A DNA stretch of 64,000 bases from Atrichornis clamosus (lineage: Eukaryota; Chordata; Aves; Passeriformes; Menuridae), in assembly GCA_013400975.1 (NCBI GenBank), contig WBMZ01014158.1, forward strand, positions 1-64,000, in the 5' to 3' direction. The translations under genes and the position numbers were made by a program. The notes below the pieces were generated by a model. It was given only the letters and a program-made list of their open reading frames with translations. It was not told the origin of the DNA and searched no databases. Within the stretch, counting starts at the first letter, position 1. Every line of letters begins with the position of its first letter. Shown one piece after another: positions 34,601 to 46,080 of the stretch.

Positions 34601-37600
34601 TGTATTTTATGTTAGTCAACATTTTGACATCAAATAAATACTTGCAGTGACTGTTTTCTCTCTAAAAACAAACAGAAAAATATTGTGAAACACCTGTTTT
34701 CAAAGACAGGCTCCAGTAATTAATGCCATTCAGGTGGCCTTGCTGAAACTGATCTTGTATTTTCCTAATTTGACCAATCTGAGGAGAAAACAGCTGAATT
34801 GTGTCCCTCCTCTTTCCATGTCCAAAGCTGTTGTATACCCACTGGGCTTTATCTTACAGAGTTGTCTTCTGATTCCAGTTTTTAGTGTTGGTTGGATTTT
34901 CCTTTCTTTAATATCCCCACCTAAAGGATGAGTTCCTACTCTGCTTTCTCTTTGAGAGAATGCAAAACACTGAAAGCCTGTCCTTGGAAGGTATTATAGA
35001 TTTCTTTCCTACAAAACAATATTTTAAGCACTTTACCGTTTATCTGCTCATAAGAAGGAAAGGAGCAGAGGATCACACGGGAAGATGCACTCATCTGGAG
35101 TGGAATGGGCATTGAGACTGGAAGGACAGGCCTCTGATATGCTGAAATTCTTTAAGGGAGGCCCTGTCGTCAGGATTGAGCTTTACCACAGTTCTTTCAG
35201 AACTTGTACCCTTACTACACTTGCAAAACTTAATAATTCTGTTTTCTGTATGAAAAGATGTCAGGCTGGTGGTTGAATGTCTTATGACTTATTAAACTCA
35301 TGTAGAGCTCTAAATAGTGTACGATCAACGTGAGGTAATTTTTTTTTCAGAGTCTTGTAGATGCCATTATTCAAATTCAGGTGGTTCCCAATCTAGAGAC
35401 TGATCACTGATCCAGATGTCTTGTAGAAGTCATGAGTGCTGTTCTTACTTGCTCTTTGAAAACTGGATATACTGAGAAAACCCGAGCACAAAATTCGAAG
35501 TTACTTTGAGATGCTGCACTAATTGCTCTAACAGTTGTTTAATGATTTGCCAAAGAGGCAGGAAAAAGAAAAAACCACATGCTGCTGCTTCGAAGTCATA
35601 TGCAAAGTAGACAAAATAATATGTGATTACAGTTTCATTAATTTGCTTGGAGTTTTTACTTTTGCAGAATACTAATAAAGCAAAAATAGCTGCTGTTAAT
35701 GTAATTTGTGTCGCGTGAATTATTCTTTGGGAGACTAATCTGCCCGAGAGCTTTAGGATTAGTCAAGGAGAGATTTGCTACTACACCAGTTATTGTAACA
35801 AACTGGACTGTGGCTTTGTTATTCAGCATTACTATGTAGAAGCCGCTTATCAGTGTAGATCTGTGCTCTAGATTATTTAATTGCATTGTAATGCAGATTT
35901 TTTTTTTTTCTTGTCAGGGAATGAATGTAAATGAATTAAACCTTTAGTTATGAAGAAAACTTGAGTGACACATAAAATTTGTCACCAGTTCACATATTTT
36001 GGCTGGATCTACCTTTGATGTGACCAGAGATTCATTCATTAACAGGTTTGAAATGTTATGTGGGGGACAAATTCCTTATCACTGCATCTGGTTTTACTAG
36101 TATTTCAGTAAATTTCCTCTTTTTTGAGTTGTTTTTAATCTATGTGTTTTACAGGAAGGGCTACATTTCCCCACCCCTCCCCCAAAATGCTGTTGTTCAG
36201 TCCCCTTTGTGATCAAACTGCTTTGTTTGATGTTTCTTAAAATCAGTAATATTTCATGAGATTTTATGGCATGAACTTGCGCCGTGTAGAGACCTCTTGA
36301 AATTAGTTACCTCAGCTAAATTTTATCCTTTATTTTTGGCTTTTGTTTTGGCAGTGTTAGGCTTGGAGTTGATCTTAAAGTCTTATTCAACCTAAGTGAA
36401 TCTTTGATTCTATGGTCTCAACACTTTGGTTTACAACGTCTGTTAATTGCTTCAATATTTCCTTATAATTAGAAACATTTAGGTGTCCTAATCAGTAAGA
36501 TGAAGTGCTATGCTGAGCAGGTCATTAGCCTGGCCCAGCTCAAAATTTAGAAGTGATCATGACTTGCTCTGGTAATTTCATTAAGCTGGGAGATGTCATG
36601 GCTTTTCTGAAGGGAATGAGATTTTAAGTAGACAGGCATAGGTTGTTGTGTTTTTTAGAGTTAAATTGACAGCACTTTAGTTGTGCCCCCAAACTCCATC
36701 CGTCTTTCTAGCTAGAACACAAAAAATCCCCAGAAGCTCCCTGTTATAAAACCACAAGGCAAGTTCTCAGTAAATTTACAGTTTATGAATTTGAGTGAAA
36801 GAAATTTAAAATCTGCCATAGTGTGACTGCTGTGTGCTTTATTAATTTAGTAGGGATCTCAGTTGAGGAGCTGACTGGGAATAGAGTTCTCATTCACACA
36901 TCACCTGTGGAATGACTCACTTCTATTTTTATTGAAATTTTGATAAGGCTATGTTGCATCTATTAAGAAAAATAAGATAATTAATTTGGAGGGTATTTTG
37001 CAGATAGTTATAGATGTGTCTCATCTGAGTTGCTCTCCAGAGTTTCTGAAGGTGTTAGAGGGAGTAAGCATGTGATAGTTTTCCTGCTGAAGGCAAGCCA
37101 GTCAAGGTATCATCCCAGTTATGGAAAATTCTCTAATTAACCAGTGGAAAGTGATGGTTGATTGTTAGATTGTACAGAATGTACTCGTTTCACAGGAGCA
37201 GAGAAATTGAGATAGTAAAGGGAAATCTCTGCCAGTTGAGATGTTCCTGCCTTTTTTGGTTTTTTTATTTCAGCTAAATTGTTCTTACAAGTTAACATCT
37301 TAAAGAAGGTAGAAAAATAAATATTCCCTCCTTTCGCTAAGAAAAAAAAAAAGCTTGTTTTAATTGTGGCATTTTCGCTTTCAGTGCTAATCCAATGGGT
37401 AGTTAGATGTTCACTCTTGCAGTGTTCCTTGCTGTGGGGGTTTGTTTTATATGCGTACAGTACTAAAAAAGAAAAAAAAGAAAAAGAGAATTCATTAAGT
37501 CTTTTTTGTGTTTGTTTAAACAAAAAGTGGCGAAACTGATACCCGGGGTTTGCATACCTCCCATCATACCGCAATTCTGTTTCTTTCCTTTTTCATGAAT

Positions 37601-38594
37601 TTTTAAAACGTTTTAAATTTTCCTCTTGGGAAGCCTTCCAGCGAAGAGATTAAAAGTTAAAAATAGCTATTTAAACCTAAATGAACACTCTGCTGTACTT
37701 GAATGTGCCAGGCTGGCCTTTGGAGCGTGAGGGGCAGTGGAGAACCGTAGACTTGTCCCTTGAGGTACCTGGCCCAGAGAGGAGATTTCACTTTGTGTCG
37801 TGTTCCTCGGGTGTCAAACACAAGCGAGTCCTTTCAGGTTATACCTTCAGGGGCTGGCTCAGTGCCGTGATCCCATGGGAGAGGTTTAAATCCGTGGTGA
37901 GGGTGGCTCTGGTGCTGGCTCCGTGCGCCGGCAGCGCTCGGTTGGGTTGTCGTGGACAGCTGTGGGACAAGAGGAGGAGCACCTGTCTTGAGCCTGGTAT
38001 CTTAATGCTTGTTGGGGAGGTGGTGGTGTGTAATTCTTGGTGGTGAGCTAGACCTTTAGCAGGCCCGTTTTGATATCACCCCAACTCCTCTGCACTTTAA
38101 AGTTCAGTCCGAGCAAAGCTTAGGTGGAAGCTGCTCTTAACCCACCGTGATAAAATGCTGCAACCTGTGTGCTCAACAAGGAGATGAACTGCTGAGGGTC
38201 TTCAAAAACAGATACACTGTGAGGTTTTCAGGAAACTCTTACTTTTTTGTTTAGCTGTTAGTGGACTGCTCCCCCCACATTATACCAGGTGTGTTTGGAA
38301 AATTAAACTCCTGTAATTGTGCTCCAGCTGTGCTCCTTGTTCTGTGTTTTGCCCAAGTTGGTAAGAAGACGGTTTTGGGCCACAAAACAGTTCGGTTACA
38401 GCTTTAAAATTATACTATTGTAATCTGGATTTCTGTGAAGACCCCATTTACATTTCTCAAATCTCCCTGAATCAAAACATTTCAGCCTTTGCTGCAGTGG
38501 GTGGATGAGTCTAGAGTTTGTTTTCTTGACCTGTTGCTGCTTTGGCTGGCCTGAAATGTCAGACGTGAAACTAAAACATTTCTTCTCCTTCCAG
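31661..38594. other. Intron 1 block leading to exon 2
   Basis: Mostly AT-rich intron. Holds a candidate conserved-looking segment (35630-35900), the CpG-rich patch at 37720-37985, and the exon 2 polypyrimidine tract (38578-38592). No repeat family recognised. Confidence 0.55.
37720..37985. other. Small CpG-rich patch upstream of exon 2
   Basis: About 13 CpG dinucleotides occur in ~265 bases, including GTGCGCCGGCAGCGCTCGG at 37922-37940. The flanks are AT-rich and nearly CpG-free. No repeat family is recognised and no protein is recognisable in the open frame that spans it. Possible intragenic regulatory element or weak alternative promoter ~0.6 kb before exon 2; function is inference. Confidence 0.4.
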
Positions 38595-38762
38595 GTGCCT
38601 GCTGATGGAAACGCAGGGCTGCTGGCAGAGCCCCAGATCGCCATGTTCTGTGGCAAACTCAACATGCACATGAACGTGCAGAACGGAAAGTGGGAATCAG
38701 ACCCCTCCGGCACCAAGACCTGCATTGGGACGAAAGAAGGGATTCTCCAGTACTGCCAGGAA
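38595..38762 (+). CDS. APP: APP exon 2 (E1 domain, growth-factor-like subdomain, first part)
   Basis: This 168-base exon encodes 56 residues, equivalent to human APP residues 20-75. It begins [20 protein letters not shown] and ends EGILQYCQE. It is preceded by a pyrimidine-rich tract ending in CCAG and followed by a consensus donor GTAAGT. It starts and ends between codons (phase 0), as in human. It carries Cys38, Cys62 and Cys73. In the known E1 structure Cys38 pairs with Cys62, and Cys73 pairs with Cys117, which lies in the next exon. Compared with my memory of the human protein, the differences are few and mostly mild: T22A, R40K, D53E and D64G. The open frame runs past the donor into intron, so the splice site, not a stop codon, defines the end. 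The product is the extracellular, secreted part of APP. Identification is very secure. Confidence 0.97.
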
Positions 38763-41700
38763 GTAAGTGCTGTCTCTGGAATAACTGTAGCGGTTGTTCT
38801 TCTGAAAGTCTAAGTGCAGGCGTATGCTGGAGAGCTCAAGTCTGTAAAGATCTTCCCTCTCCTTTTTCACCTCTTCTGCTCCACTGCCTTCTTGTCCTTT
38901 CTGAAGAAGTTCTCTCCAGCGCCTGCTAAAACAGCTTCACAAGTTGGTTGCTGAGGGAGTCACTGGGACTGTTGGACAATTTTGTCTCTCTCTTTTGCCC
39001 TTGGGGGATAATTTTTGCATAGTGTATGTGCAATGGACCTCTTCCTTACAAAGTATTTTGAGTAAAGCTGAGGTGACAGTTCATGATTTAAAATGCCCTT
39101 GTTCTTTCTGGCCTGATTTTGGAAGATCAGTGTAACGTGTCTTCTGTCATGCTGCCATAATACTGAAATGCACTGGGGCCGTCCAGAGTTATTGGCCTCC
39201 GCTGCATACTGAACCATTCAGAGTTTCTTAGTAGGAAAAGCTTGCCCTACAGATGAAGTCACAATGACTGATTTCATATTTGCGAGCAGAAACTTATTAC
39301 CCACTTGCTTATGTCCTAGGGCCAGATTGTGGATCTGATTTTGTTTTGTCTCCGTGCTGTGACAGCGCGATAACCTCGTACCATTGTGTGACAATCTGAA
39401 AAGAAAATGTGTTATTTCATGCAATGAAACAAAAGGGCATGGTTTGAGTTGCCTTAGTCCTTACATCTTCCTATACTCTTTTTTTTTTTTTTTAATCTTA
39501 TTTTTAAGCCCAGCGATTGCCATAGCAGTAGCTACTTTGTTTCCTAAATGTCAGACCAGTTCCTGGGCAAATGCTTCTTTAGAAAGCAAGGGAATTTATG
39601 TTTCAGATCTTTGCTCTCTTAGCATCTTCATTCTTGTCCATTCACCCACTGATTGTTCTCTCTGTTGTTTGCAGTGTTTTGTTCAGTTATTATTGCGTTT
39701 TGGCAGAATATTCATTTCAAGGATGATATTGTAATGGCAATTGGAATTGATTCTTCACCAGTGACTTTGACTCTTTAGTAAGAGAATTGCTTTATGAAAT
39801 TAATATTTTTGTTTGCCACTAAGAAAAATACCTAACCTAATGTACTAGTAGAGTTTCAAAGATTTCTTCTGGTTTTTTGTTGTCCCCTTTGATTTATCTA
39901 AATAAAGTTGATTTTACATAATGAGATTATTAAGGGTGAGGAAAGGAATAATAAAAGTAGAGCATCAGTGACTGAAAGTCCACAAGGTAGTAAGTCTGTT
40001 TAAAATTGCAGAAATAAATACGTGAATTTATGGAAGTAAGATCAGAAAGTTTGGGGGCCTTTAAGGCATGACTGTTTCAGTAGGCTGGGGGTTCAGGTGA
40101 CTGCAATAGGTCTCTTTTAACCTGAATTTTTTGCAAGTCTGAAATTTTCTCATGACTGAAATAGAGGAGAGACCTTGTGTTGGTTGGGGTTTTAAGAGTA
40201 AATAAACTCCAGTGTGTTGGTAAGCACTCTTTGTGTGCTTGACAGTTTAGTAGCTTAGTATTAGATAATTGTCACGATTTTAGAGTGTCTCCAGCTCCAG
40301 TTAAAAGCATGTCTTATGGGGTTCTGCTCTGTCGTGGGGCAAAATGCTGGCAGGTCTACTCCCTGAAAATGGAGGGGACGTCTTAGAGATTTCAGTTACC
40401 CTATGTTAATTACTTATGTGCAGCAGTGTGTTTTCACCAACTTGAAGAGAGGGGGACAGGGTGCTCTGGGGTGTAAGAGCACGAGACTGCAGTGGGGTCT
40501 CTGCCAGCAGGTGTTCAGGGCGTGGGGTGGAATCGTGTGAGCCTCTAGTTTTTAAATGCTGGCAATAAGTTCAGAAACGGGTAGCAAATATTGGGAAGGT
40601 CACATCTGCTGGCAGCAATTTAAGACAAAGAGCCACGTGGAAGTTGATCTAACCCAGCAGCAAGGACAGAGGCTCCCAGTTCTGCATGTCTCTGGCCCGT
40701 GGTCTTCCCTGTTTCCCCTTGCCCCTTTGGCCAGGTCTGAGGCATGGAGGGCTTTGGTTTTGGCCAGGGCATGGCACTGCTGCTTTGGCTGTTAAACTTG
40801 CCCACAACCCCACAAGAGAAATGGGAGAATTGGATAGCAGTGCCCACTTTTACCAAAGAGATGAATTTGTAGAGGATTGCTAGTAAATGCAACTCAAACT
40901 GGCTTCTTAGCTTTGGGGAACCCCTTGTTGTTGTGCTTGGTATTCCAAATATGCCCAGTATTTCCCTTGCTTTCTGCTGTTTACCTTGGCTGAAAGACAG
41001 TGCTTGCTATCAGGGAATGGGACAAGTTTGCATTTTTTCATTATCAGGAAGCAGTAGGTAGCAAGGCTGAGCTGTGGTACCTCTTGCGTTGGAGTAGTAT
41101 GCAGGTAAAAGTCTCATTTTCGATTGCTTTTGCCAAATGTGATCTTTTCCTTCCTTCCTTTCCTGTCCTTTTAATTCTACTTTTTTCCCCCAAAAGGATT
41201 CCTTCTTCCTGGGTGTGTTTTTCTTGCTGTAGGCAGAGGCTGAGTGTAAATGCTCTGCTAAGCCAGCAGACTGATACTCTTCCTGCATCTGCCTTCATGT
41301 TCCCTGGCTCTGCGGCAGCTTCCTTGGTTCTTCACTCTTGCTGTAGCAGCAGCTATTTGTACCGCTCTGATGAGGAACTGGGGTTTTTTTACCCAGCTCC
41401 AAAAAGAGCCCTGAAGTGACAGCAAGCAAAGGAAGGTTTGGCTTTTTCCTCCCTGTACTTTACTGAGAAATCTGCCCATCTGTTTTTTGCTGCAGATCCC
41501 TGCTGTGCTCTGTTTCAGGCTTTGTGATAATTGACTGTATTGTAAGGGGAGATGCTCTCCTGTGGTAAATCCTGTAGTGTTAGCCCATGCACCCAGTTCT
41601 CCCTCCAGCTTGGGAAAGACCAGAAGGAACATGCCCAAAGGAGCCTTTTGGGTGGAAACCCAATGGACAAGTATAGTGATCTTGCTTTGTGGCCCCTTGG

Positions 41701-44700
41701 CTCTAAAATAATACAAAATTAATATAATATATCAGGAAACTCTGCTCTCTGTTGATAAAAAATGGTACTTCATGTATTCTCTGCCTCTGTTTTCTTCCTT
41801 GAAGGTATTTTTCTAAACAAAAGACATAATTTCCCCTTTCATCAGAACTTACAAGTAGACGCATTCCTCTGCCTCCTTGTTAGCCTTTAAAAGAGCTTCC
41901 CCTGAAAATGCAAGGCCAGATGCCCGAGTGACGGGGCAGAGCACGGGGCTGGGAGGTGCAGGGAGCACAGAAGGACTAGCATTTCTCCTTGCAGGGATGC
42001 GCTGTGAGCCTTGCATGTTTTACTTGAGATTCTCCTCGTCGCCTCCTCCCGTCCACTGCCAGCGTGGGTGGATTTTGCAGTCTTGATGCAGGAAGTAGCA
42101 GTAGAGGAGCACTGCAGGGCAGAAAGGGAGGAACGGGGAATAAGCAGAACCACCTCCATGTTTTAAAGGTTTGTGTTGCTTGTTTTTGCTTTACTTCTTT
42201 TGAGTGGGAGCTCAGTGCAGCACAGGAACACTCCGAGCTTATATTTGGACAGCACATCACACAGTTTAAAGATGGCAGAGCTCAGGCGGTATATTGCTTA
42301 TTTGAAAGGAAATGGAAGATATTTGAATGTTGCTTTCCAGTTTCCTTGCCTTCAGTTAAGCTCTGACACTGGAAGTGATCCTGGAAGCACAGAGTGTGCA
42401 TCTCCTCTGCCTTCAAATCTGCACCTTCTCAAGTGTTCAGTGTAAGCTGGTGGCTTCCCATGTTTGTTTTTTTTTTTTTAAATATCACAAAATGAAGCTT
42501 TCTTGGGTGGAATGAGATGCTGGTTAGATAAGTACTGTTTGCTAGTGGTTTCTTTTAGTGTCAAAGCAGCTAGCCACGGTGCTGTATGGATTGTCCCTGT
42601 GAACTGGGAAGTAAAACTGCACAGGCCTGATGTGCAAACAGCTGTCAGGTGGAAGTGCTGCAGTTGGTAGGGCAGTGGGACATTGGTGTGGCTGGGGTGG
42701 TTTACACGTGTGTGTGTGTGTGCCCCAGAACCTCTGGGATGCTCAGTGGTCAAGGTGACACTTCAGCTCCAGCCACTGGTCAGTGAGTTCTGCTGCTGAC
42801 ACTGCAGCACCAGCTGTTTGAGAGGGGTGTTGGGAAAACCCTGCCACCCTACGCAATTACTGGATAACTACCCCTGGGGAAGGGTTCTTCCTAACAGCCC
42901 CTGCTGGGTGGTGAGCTGGTGTCTCAAGGCACGTGGGGACCGCTGCTCCTGGGTTTGCTTTTGGTTGTTTTATGGAAGGAGCCCCCGCCCACGTGTGTTG
43001 AAGCACATTGTTGTTGGAGGAAGGTACCTTTGGAGGCCAGTCAGCTCCTAAGCAGTGTTCATAAAACCCATCTGGAGCCTGCCTTTGGCAAAGTGTGCCT
43101 TCAGAGTTACACGAATATGCAGAGTAGGAAGTTAATTTAGGTGTGCTCCATCCCCTGTTTAAAGAGAAAGAGCGTTCAGATGGAAGATATTGCTGTGTGT
43201 TTTATTATATTCGCAATTTTGAGCAGTTCCTATGTGCCGAATTTTACGTCTAGTAATTAGGATACATTATATGAGTTCCTTGAAGGACTGAAATTATTTT
43301 GCCATCTGTGCTGAACTCACTGTCCAAAATGAATTGTAAAACAACAGTCACAACTGGCAAAGAAATGGTTTTGTCTAAGATATGTTTTTTTCCCCTCTTA
43401 ATTTCATTTGGAGGTGCTAACTTCCATTTTAAGTATGCATGTAACTGTTTGGTGGCTTTTTTCTTTTCCCCCAAGACCAAACCACAACTATAATAAAAGA
43501 AGTTTGGGTCTGGATATTGCAAGGATTAAGTAAACCTGGGAGTTTGGACATATAGTGCACTTTGTAATCAGCAGCTGTGACTTTGAGATGTAAAGTGTGT
43601 TAGCTTTTGTAGGTGTTACATCTGGCATCCCTGGAACCACATCATGAGTGCTTGGTTTCTTTTGTAAAGTCATGACACGTGTCCCCTTCCTTTCTAAACA
43701 TCATTTGGATGCGTGGGCATCTTGTGCTCAGGGTGTGTTACTTACAAAACTCCTTCCCAGAAAAAAGCATTTTACTACGTTCTTAACTGTATCTTTGTGT
43801 TACATGGAGCAGAAAATAGTGGGGTAAATTTGTGTAACAGGTAATTAATTATATCTGTTGACAGAACAATGTTGACATGTGTAATCTCTAATCATAAAGC
43901 TTCCAGAAATCATCTCATCCTGTTATTTTCTCAGATCTCCTGTGTTTATGCCACGTATTTAGGTAAGTTGCTGGTGAAACTCAAAAGCCACTCCTTAGCC
44001 AGACGCAGTACAAGCCGGGGTATGACCATACTAAAACTTGGACATGAATTCACCCCACAACCCCCAGGTGTCCCCTGTTTTGCAGATGGGCCAAAAGGGC
44101 CACCAAAATGACTTTATTAGCTTGCTTGGCTCCCTCCTGTCACCATGCCTGGTAATCCTTCTGTGCTTGCTGCCCCGGGGCCCACCTCAGGCGGCACCGA
44201 CGGCAGCGGTTCCCTGCCTCTGCTCTCTGTCCTTGCTGAGAGCTTCTGCAGGTTTGTGAGAGAGCTTGTTGAACTGCCAGGGATGGCAAGGTTTTTAAAA
44301 AGAGGAACATTGTTTGGCATTTTTCTTTTCTGAGAATTTGAGACACAACGGCAGCGGTCCTGCTGCTTTGATGATGGTTTCTCTCCACCTTACCTTGTCA
44401 TTTTTCATCCTTATAGGAATTGTTTTTATCTTGGCTGCGTAATGTGCTCTTTATAGTTTCTCAAAGCAAATAGCCACGGTATTGAAGGTGAAAAGGAATT
44501 TTAATCCTGCACCACTCAAAATTCAGCAGCCTAAAATTTTTTTGCTCTGAGGAAAACGATGCATTTAATGAAACGTCATGGAAAACATACAGATTTTTGG
44601 CAGCACAGACTGTCCTTAAAAACAAATGACATTTTCAACAGAAATGGTTGTTGGTATATTCTGAGATGTGTACAGTCATGCTTAAAAGTGTGGGTGAATG

Positions 44701-45654
44701 GTGTCTTAGTACTCTTTGCACTGATTAATGAAGTCTTTGGGTTTTAGTTAGCTTTTAGTCCACAGCAAAGGTTGAGTTAGTTTGCTCTGTCTGCCAGTGC
44801 TTAAATTTCATTTGCTTGGAAATAGAGGGTCTGCTACTGATGGTATGTTTATCCTGCAGTTAAACCTTAGGATACTCACCTTCTTGAGAAAGAAGGCTGG
44901 GATTTTTAGTCCAGACTGTAGTCTACCATTGAAATACATTTCAAATCAAGTGACTAATAAAACTTGGAGCATATGTTGCAAGATGATTCCTGTCTTTCTT
45001 TTGTTGATAATAAAAAGGTCCCCTCTTATTTTTCCCTACACAGAATTTTTTTGCTTGTCTCAAAAAGAAACGAAATGAAAAACATCAAGATCTCAGTATG
45101 TTGTTGTTTTTATAATGAATTTTCCAACTCTTTTTGAAATAATATGCCTTTCTTGTGGGAGAATAGTGCTTCTGCTTTGAGGCTGAGGGAGGAAAAAGGA
45201 TGAAAAGGGACGAGGATTGTCTGCATAAATAAATATGTAGGTAAATGGGTACTGCAGTGTTTAATGAAGCTGCAATGCTGCATTTTCCCCTAGATTAATT
45301 TTGAATTCCACAGATATGATGGACAGGATTAATGAATGGGTCCCATCAGCACAATGTTTGTGCCAGGAGTGCAGTAGTTTGTTCTGTCCTCTAAAAGAAG
45401 CCATGAATGCCATGGCAGTACGCAGGGCAGCCCTCTTGCCTGGTTTGGCTCAGAGCTGAACTCGCAGGCAACCCTTTAGCACAGGATGGAGAAAATGTTC
45501 TGCATTACAGCCAGCTGTGCTCTGTGCTTGTGGCTTGCTCCTTCAGGCTACAGAAGGGCCAGCCACACTTGGGTGCTCAGCATGCCCAGAGAAGGGGGTG
45601 AGGCTCTGCTGCCCCAGCTCTTGGCCCAGGATACTTCAGAGAGGGCTGTGAAGT
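38763..45654. other. Intron 2, 5' block
   Basis: Unique-looking intron after the exon 2 donor. Contains T16 at about 39479-39494, a T-rich run at 42467-42479 and a short GT run at 42709-42721. No exon or transposon recognised. Confidence 0.55.
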
Positions 45655-46080
45655 GTCGGATGTGGTCGTGGGCAGGCACCCAAGGAAGGCCCCTCACTCA
45701 CTCCCCCTGCGAGGGGACAGAGGGGAGAAAATTTAGCAAAGGGTTCCTGAGTTGAGATAAGGACCAGGAGAGTTCACTCATCAAACACCGTCACAGGCTC
45801 AAACTTAAAAGATACGAGTTTATCGCACTGACAGAATCAGAGCAGGGTAACGAGAAGTGAAATAAGCCATTAAAACGCCTTCTCCCCTGCCACTCCCTCC
45901 TCCCAGCTCTACCTCCCACCCCACCAGTGCCGGGAGACAGGGAATGGGGGTTTTGGTCAGTCCATCGTCCGTGGCTGCTCCATGGTGTCACGGAGCAGGC
46001 TCAGGTTCAGAGGTCTCTTGGCAAGGGAAAGGTCATTACTCACAGAGTTTCACTTGCAGGTTCTGCAGACAAAAATGAAA
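45655..46080 (-). mobile_element. Endogenous retrovirus LTR-derived fragment
   Basis: Read on the minus strand it contains GGTCCTTATCTCAACTCAGG followed by CTTTGCTAAATTTTCTCCCC and a TG/CA-type end near 45658. Upstream on that strand are 'aaaacccccattccctgtc' and 'cgttttaatggcttatttcac'. This arrangement resembles a songbird ERV LTR (R/U5 end) that I know from repeated occurrence in passerine genomes. The TCCTTATCTCAAC block is shared with the LTR at 19578-19956. The far edge near 46080 is uncertain and no coding region is preserved. It is antisense to APP in intron 2. Confidence 0.72.

Larger units (their letters stand above)
461..38594 (+). other. APP: APP intron 1 (incomplete at its 5' end)
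   Basis: AT-rich non-coding sequence ends at the AG of exon 2 (38593-38594), which follows a pyrimidine-rich tract (TTTCTTCTCCTTCCAG). No stretch inside could be read as a conserved protein apart from CR1 ORF2 remnants. Repeats recognised inside are listed separately: CR1 copies, one nested LTR, a dinucleotide repeat and short homopolymers. A very long first intron is usual for APP in vertebrates. The true 5' end lies at or before base 1. Confidence 0.85.

Noticed and set aside
37681..38046. 121-codon frame across the CpG-rich patch.
   Set aside because: No recognisable domain. Open frame is expected in a GC-rich patch and no splice or promoter evidence is available.
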